Assembly: GCF_003837805.1 (NCBI RefSeq)
Contig: NZ_RQIT01000001.1
Location: 1 to 64,000, forward strand
Source: Bradyrhizobium sp. RP6
GTDB lineage: Bacteria; Pseudomonadota; Alphaproteobacteria; Rhizobiales; Xanthobacteraceae
Length of the DNA: 64,000 nucleotides
Reading direction: 5' to 3'
In this document: in pieces, positions 60,227 through 64,000 of the stretch
Layout of the letters: the number at the start of each line of letters is the position of its first letter
How positions within the stretch are numbered: the stretch's first letter is position 1
Position numbers and translations under genes: made by a program
The notes under the pieces: generated by a model
Seen by the model: only the letters and a program-made list of their open reading frames with translations
Database searches by the model: none
Told to the model about the DNA's origin: nothing

Positions 60227-61057
60227 ATGTCGGAGCCGACACTCATAGAACAAACCCGCGCCGATCTAGCCGCGATCGATACCGAGTTGGCGGCACTTGA
60301 CACCGCCAAGGCCGCAGCGATCCGCACCGCCGCATCATTCGCAACGTGGAAAGCAGACTTCGACGCGAAGCAGGCGGAGCGCGAGCGTCTGGCCGCCCTG
60401 GTCGACGCGATCGAGGCCGAGGACGCCGCCGCCAAGGTCGCAGCGGACGCCGCCGCGCTTCGCCAGCGCCATGCCGATCGCAAGGCAGCGAACGAGAAGC
60501 TGGCGTCCCGCATCCAGGCCGATCTCAAGAAGGCGAACGCGATCCTGCTTGCTCTCGTCCGCGATGTTGCCGAGGCGGCCGCAGAGGACGCCGCCGTCAA
60601 TGCCGCGCTGCCCGATGACCTTGAGGCGCTGGTGCCCGCGGACGTGCTTGCACGCACGCGCGCCGGCCTCGCTCGCAAGGATCTGGCGACTGAGCGGGTA
60701 TGGCTCTGGACGCTTGCGGACACCGGCATGCTCATCGGCGACCAAGATAGCGTCACCGACTGTGGGGAGGGCCGCGGTCGCATCGGTACGGGCGCCTACA
60801 CGAAGTTGTGCAGACTCGCGCTGTTCGAGCAGACTGAATATCATCCGGCCGCGCCGGCCGAGCGCCCGCAGTCGCTCTGGCAGATGCGGCTGCCGCAGCC
60901 GGACGGGCCAAGATTCGCGTACGACGGCACGAGGTGCAACTACCCGGCCGCCGTGCTTGCCGAGCTGGCGCGCGATGCAATCGCCAGCGAGCCGCGCGAG
61001 CGACCCGTCGAGATCGAGCTGCATCTCGTGCCGACGGTCGACGAGGTGGTCGCATGA
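60227..61057 (+). CDS. Element coiled-coil protein, unknown
   Basis: A 276-residue protein. Residues 1-120 are a long Ala/Glu/Lys/Arg-rich helix region (ERERLAALVDAIEAEDAAAK and ADRKAANEKLASRIQADLKK) with heptad character, a probable coiled coil. The second half has WLWTLADTGMLIGDQDSVTD and WQMRLPQPDGPRFAYDGTR, without a recognised domain. ATG 60227 follows AAAGGGAAG. A phage-scaffold or structural role is possible; no evidence beyond coiled coil. Confidence 0.7.
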   Translation: MSEPTLIEQTRADLAAIDTELAALDTAKAAAIRTAASFATWKADFDAKQAERERLAALVDAIEAEDAAAKVAADAAALRQRHADRKAANEKLASRIQADLKKANAILLALVRDVAEAAAEDAAVNAALPDDLEALVPADVLARTRAGLARKDLATERVWLWTLADTGMLIGDQDSVTDCGEGRGRIGTGAYTKLCRLALFEQTEYHPAAPAERPQSLWQMRLPQPDGPRFAYDGTRCNYPAAVLAELARDAIASEPRERPVEIELHLVPTVDEVVA

Positions 61058-61063
61058 GCGGCA

Positions 61064-61243
61064 ATGGTGCTGCGCTCGGTGCCAGATGGCTTACGCAGGG
61101 AGTTAATGCGCGAGCTGCGCGCGTGCCTTCATGTCGATGCCAGCGCACCAGATCCGCTCGCCGCAGATCACATGGCGCTCGAAACGGAAGAGAGAGTCGA
61201 CCGGCTGCTTGATCAAATTGAGTACATCGCGAGGACGAAATGA
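61064..61243 (+). CDS. 59-residue protein, helical, ATGA-coupled to CSD gene
   Basis: The frame reads MVLRSVPDGLRRELMRELRA near its start and ends VDRLLDQIEYIARTK. It is short but coherent: an amphipathic first half and an acidic helical end (LETEERVDRLLDQIEY). Its stop TGA overlaps the start ATG of the next gene (ATGA), and it begins seven bases after the previous stop. It is small enough to be missed by usual length filters. Confidence 0.6.
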   Translation: MVLRSVPDGLRRELMRELRACLHVDASAPDPLAADHMALETEERVDRLLDQIEYIARTK

Positions 61244-61458
61244 ACGGTGGCAACCTGAAAATGTTCGACGACCTGCGGGGCTACGGTTTCATCAGGCCCG
61301 ACGACGGCGGCTCCGATGTGTTCGTCCATGCAAAGACCTTCAAGCAGATCGGTATCATCCCCGAGATAGGAATGCGCCTTCAGGTCGAACCATGGCCGAC
61401 GCGAGACGGCCGCCGACGTGCAGGGCGGTTGCTCCCGGCGCGCGGCGATGGAGCGTAG
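61240..61458 (+). CDS. Cold-shock-domain protein
   Basis: A 72-residue protein with a nucleic-acid-binding cold shock fold: GYGFIRPDDGG corresponds to RNP1 (KGFGFI) and DVFVHAKTFKQ to RNP2. The rest is truncated relative to CspA, as in phage and plasmid Csp-like proteins. It probably binds RNA or single-stranded DNA in the element. The start overlaps the previous stop. Confidence 0.85.
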   Translation: MNGGNLKMFDDLRGYGFIRPDDGGSDVFVHAKTFKQIGIIPEIGMRLQVEPWPTRDGRRRAGRLLPARGDGA

Positions 61459-61633
61459 CCATGCGGATCGGCGTCGGCTTCCCAGTTTCTGGCTCGCTCG
61501 CGCTTGTCGGCAAGGCCCCCGGGCGACGGCGGATGTAACCGCGTCCGGGGGCCAGACCTCGGCTGATGGCTCCGCTGTCGACCCCTTGTTTTGCAGTGTC
61601 TGCGAAGGCCCGATCGACGTTCTGGCTAGGTAG
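61448..61633 (+). CDS. Doubtful small CxxC protein
   Basis: A frame starting at an ATG at 61448 ends DPLFCSVCEGPIDVLAR, which contains a CxxC pair. The first part is typical of a chance GC-rich frame and crosses a strong hairpin (61514-61553). Only the ending looks protein-like. Low confidence. Confidence 0.2.
   Translation: MERSHADRRRLPSFWLARACRQGPRATADVTASGGQTSADGSAVDPLFCSVCEGPIDVLAR
61514..61553. other. Nine-base inverted repeat hairpin
   Basis: GGCCCCCGG (61514-61522) pairs with CCGGGGGCC (61545-61553) around 22 bases. No T run follows. It lies between the cold-shock gene and the 302-residue gene, and may end transcription or stabilise the RNA. Confidence 0.45.
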
Positions 61634-61667
61634 GTAGCCGCCGCATCACCGGGGAGGAGGTATCGTC

Positions 61668-62576
61668 ATGGCAAAGTGTCGCCGATCGGAGAGCGCCGAC
61701 GAGGACGATGGCGCCCGCGAGTCTGGGCCGATACCCGCCTCTGTTCATGCGTGGGGGCGCGAGCCGTGGCCTGGGAAGCTGCAAGCCATCCTCGACGCGC
61801 TCGAAATTGACGCACTCGACGGGGGCTCGCGGTTCTATTTGCAGCGCCAGCTCTATATCGCGACCCTGTTTAACGAGGATCGCACCGGGCACGTCGTCAT
61901 GACCTTAAGGTGCATTGTGGAATCGGAGGCCAACTCCGGCGCGCTTTCTGAGTTGCACATCAGGGCCGTCTCTGCCGAGATCGGGCCGTATACCGATCGC
62001 GGTCTCAGCCTCATAGAGGCGTTCGACCAAATCTCGCTGCTCGGCATCGTCGAGCAGATGCGCGCGCTGGAATACTTCTATGAAGAAGAGGCCCAATCCG
62101 CGCTGGAGCGGATCTTAAGGCATAAGCTGCGCCGCATCCTCGCCCCAGAGCAAAGGCCCTCGCCGCCGCCTCCAACCCGGCAAGAGCGCATTGCCGCGCA
62201 CAAGGCACATGCAGCCGCGGCCAGGCTCGCGCAGGTCGAGCGAAATATCGAGATGGGCCGGCAGATGGTCGCGCTTCGTGACATGACGCCATGCAACAAG
62301 AAATTCGGCGGATTGCGCGCGCAGCAATTCGACGTTGAGCAACCGCGAGCCGCGGAGATGCTCAGGGTGGCACGGCTGTACGGCGAGCGGAAAGAGATGT
62401 TCAACGCCGGTTGGCAGACTCTGGTTGAGCTGTCGTCTCCGGCGACGTCGCCGGCACTTCGCCGGAAGTTCGAGGCAAAGATCCTAGCCGGCGAGCGCGT
62501 CACCGGGGCCGAGATCGTGCGCGCTCGCTGCTTACCGGGTAGACGCCGCAGTTCTTGCTGCGATGAGGTGCAGTAG
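61668..62576 (+). CDS. 302-residue element protein, unknown
   Basis: The protein begins MAKCRRSESADEDDGARESG and has a helical central region (IEAFDQISLLGIVEQMRALEYF ... QSALERILRHKLRRIL), a Pro-rich hinge (QRPSPPPP) and a C-terminal domain with KKFGGLRAQQFDVEQPRAAE and SPALRRKFEAKILAGERVTG. There is a strong ribosome site GGGGAGGAGG before the ATG. I do not recognise a family. Its length and good coding bias make it a real gene of the element. Confidence 0.75.
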   Translation: MAKCRRSESADEDDGARESGPIPASVHAWGREPWPGKLQAILDALEIDALDGGSRFYLQRQLYIATLFNEDRTGHVVMTLRCIVESEANSGALSELHIRAVSAEIGPYTDRGLSLIEAFDQISLLGIVEQMRALEYFYEEEAQSALERILRHKLRRILAPEQRPSPPPPTRQERIAAHKAHAAAARLAQVERNIEMGRQMVALRDMTPCNKKFGGLRAQQFDVEQPRAAEMLRVARLYGERKEMFNAGWQTLVELSSPATSPALRRKFEAKILAGERVTGAEIVRARCLPGRRRSSCCDEVQ

Positions 62577-62590
62577 CAGATTGCGCCCGA

Positions 62591-62806
62591 TCAGGCTATT
62601 GGCGTGTCCGCCGCTGGCCGGGGATGCACGCAGGAATCGACGAGTACCTCAGTAATCGCGTCACGGAGGGCATCTCGATCGAGGATGCGGATCAGCCTCT
62701 CGACCGTCGCCGCCGCATCACGCTCGTGCGTGAGATAGTCGGCTAGGGCCATCATGGCGAGGTTGTAGCTTTGTTCGATCTGCTCGGCGTGGGTCAACTG
62801 TGCCAT
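62591..62806 (-). CDS. Small helical protein downstream of DNA ligase
   Basis: The 71-residue protein reads MAQLTHAEQIEQSYNLAMMA and DAAATVERLIRILDRDALRD, mostly helical. It follows the ligase gene by three bases on the same strand, so the two form one transcript. Unknown function. Confidence 0.65.
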   Translation of the reverse strand: MAQLTHAEQIEQSYNLAMMALADYLTHERDAAATVERLIRILDRDALRDAITEVLVDSCVHPRPAADTPIA

Positions 62807-62809
62807 GGC

Positions 62810-63730
62810 CTAGAGATCCTCACGCAGGCCTTTGAAAAACGGATGCCGCAGGTGGCCATTCGCTGACTTGGCGCGGTACTCGACCTCGGCGTTGAGGCGC
62901 GGCTCGACCCAGATCCCACGGTTGGGGATGCGCTTGGCGAACGGCTGGGTCTTGCGCACCAGCTTGCTCAGCCTGCGCTGCAGATCCTTCACTGCCGTGT
63001 CCTCGAAACCGTGCTCGACCTTACCGGCATAGACCAGCCTGTCGCCGTGCTGCCGGCCGACATAGATGCCGTCGAAGCGGTTGTCCTTGATCTTGAAGCC
63101 GGCGATCGCCAGCGTCTCGCGGTGGGCGCAGGTTGTCTTGACCCAGTAATTGCCGCGCAGGCCGCCATAGGGGGAGTCGGCGATCTTGGAGACCACACCC
63201 TCGAGCTCGCCGGCGCAGACGCGCCGATAGAGCTCGGCGCCGTCCAGGTCAAAATGCTCGCTGTATTCGATAGGCGTGCCGGTGAGCAGCGCCTTGAGGG
63301 CGGTCTTCCGCTCGAGCAGCGGCAACTGCCGAAGGTCGCGGCCGTCGTGATAGAGCAGGTCGAATGCCACCATTACGAGGTTGTCGGCGTTGCCGGTGAG
63401 GCTCTTCTGCAGGGTCGCGAAGTCGGTCTTGCCGCCTTCGCCGGGCACCACGATCTCTCCGTCGATGATGGCGGACCCGGCATTGATCAGGTCGGCATCG
63501 TGCGCCACCTTGCGGAAGCGGCGGGTCCAGTCGAGGCCGCGGCGCGTGTAGATTCTGACCTCGTGGTTGGCGATGTGGAGCTGGCCGCGGTAACCGTCGA
63601 ATTTGATCTCGTGGATCCAGCGCTCGCCACGGGGCACGCGTTCGACCTGCTCGGCGAGAACGGGCTCGATGAAGCCGGGGAAGGGCGCCTTCGTCCCGAT
63701 CGCCTTCCGCTTCCGACGCTGCAACGCCAC
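62810..63730 (-). CDS. ATP-dependent DNA ligase, LigD ligase domain type
   Basis: The 306-residue protein matches the ligase module of bacterial NHEJ LigD, joining DNA nicks with ATP. The adenylated lysine is Lys43 in EIKFDGYRG; other motifs are IDGEIVV, VMVAFDLLYHDGRDL, EGVVSKIADSPYGG and NYWVKTTC, followed by the OB fold (FKIKDNRFDGIYVGRQHG). It lacks the polymerase and phosphoesterase domains of full LigD, so it is a stand-alone LigC-like ligase. The start is GTG 63730 (GGAG eight bases upstream). No Ku gene is in the window. It lies in the element, near the right edge. Confidence 0.92.
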   Translation of the reverse strand: MALQRRKRKAIGTKAPFPGFIEPVLAEQVERVPRGERWIHEIKFDGYRGQLHIANHEVRIYTRRGLDWTRRFRKVAHDADLINAGSAIIDGEIVVPGEGGKTDFATLQKSLTGNADNLVMVAFDLLYHDGRDLRQLPLLERKTALKALLTGTPIEYSEHFDLDGAELYRRVCAGELEGVVSKIADSPYGGLRGNYWVKTTCAHRETLAIAGFKIKDNRFDGIYVGRQHGDRLVYAGKVEHGFEDTAVKDLQRRLSKLVRKTQPFAKRIPNRGIWVEPRLNAEVEYRAKSANGHLRHPFFKGLREDL

Positions 63731-63836
63731 TGACCAACTCCACGCAACAAAACACGTGGATTCGAGTCCTTCGAAGATGAATCGTTCCGACGGAGAACCA
63801 TCTAGCGGGCCAGTCTCGCAGGTGTCGACACTAGCG

Positions 63837-63866
63837 GCCAAAAAGAGAGCCGCCTTCGCGGCGGCC
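63837..63866 (-). terminator. Rho-independent terminator on minus strand
   Basis: Stem GCCGCC / GGCGGC with a five-base loop is followed on the minus strand by TCTCTTTTTGG. It would end a leftward transcript from a gene beyond the right edge, before the ligase gene. Confidence 0.6.
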
Positions 63867-64000
63867 CTGTCGGAAAGTCTATTCGCCAGTCAAAAGATTA
63901 GGTCCACAAAGCCAGCCCCGGGATAAAACTTCTAAGGATACAAACATCGCGCCCGGATAAGAGGATGAAAGCAGCGGTTTGTTTCAGGAGTATGTCGTCG
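63867..64000. other. Right edge, no complete gene
   Basis: This stretch is AT-richer than the rest. A possible start ATG at 63964 follows AAGAGG on the plus strand but only twelve codons are visible. No call is made. Confidence 0.3.

Noticed and set aside
1..64000. CRISPR arrays, rRNA genes and insertion-sequence transposases
   Set aside because: I looked for regularly spaced repeats, rRNA-like segments and transposase motifs and saw none.

Overview
The window looks like chromosome of an alphaproteobacterium of the Bradyrhizobium/Rhodopseudomonas group. I infer this from the high GC content with strong third-position GC bias, the family mix (PAS_5-type PAS protein, DUF2336 protein, small exported bradyrhizobial proteins, Omp25/31-like barrel), CtrA-type TTAA-N7-TTAA sites, and dispersed palindromic intergenic repeats typical of these genomes. 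No database search was possible, so species-level assignment is not claimed.

Layout. Bases 1-10200 hold single genes and short operons: an exported protein cut by the left edge, a GNAT acetyltransferase, a secreted-repeat protein, a membrane-anchored GlxA-like GATase1 protein, a PAS protein, a rhomboid protease behind a long leader, a CBS protein, a patatin phospholipase, a proline-rich exported protein, and a quinone oxidoreductase divergent from a LysR regulator. Bases 10204-11181 are non-coding and contain a strong candidate structured RNA (10647-10764) and a palindromic repeat. Bases 11182-20839 hold a PAS-GGDEF-EAL protein, a serine hydrolase, a nitroreductase, thrS, an MFS carrier and a lipoprotein hydrolase.

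Bases 21152-27617 carry an APC permease with a periplasmic partner, then an XRE-cupin regulator divergent from a metabolite:H+ symporter, a MOSC protein and a VanB-type flavin/2Fe-2S reductase; the last two overlap and resemble a split mARC/YcbX-like reductive system. Bases 27619-36140 are mostly housekeeping (yidD, a NifU/IscU-like scaffold, folE, hisI, nadK), with a transglycosylase-like protein behind a perfect CtrA-type site and a DUF2336 / Hpt / receiver cluster. Bases 36398-49513 are rich in exported and small membrane proteins, plus two methyltransferases, tRNA-Thr(UGU) and rlmB. Bases 49721-55873 hold tRNA-Tyr(GUA), an LLM flavoprotein, a second quinone oxidoreductase, a UvrD/Rep helicase, a TMEM175-like protein and a YCII protein.

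From 56218 to the right edge lies an integrated element. A tyrosine integrase sits immediately beside an intact tRNA-Gly(UCC) and points toward it. It is followed by short, ATGA-coupled genes of mostly unknown function: a ribbon-helix-helix regulator over repeated TGTACACAAA boxes, two HTH-like proteins, a coiled-coil protein, a 59-residue protein, a cold-shock-domain protein, a 302-residue unknown, and a stand-alone LigD-type ATP-dependent DNA ligase. The far attachment site is not in the window. The element, the MOSC/reductase module, the structured RNA and the CtrA-type sites are the most rewarding targets.
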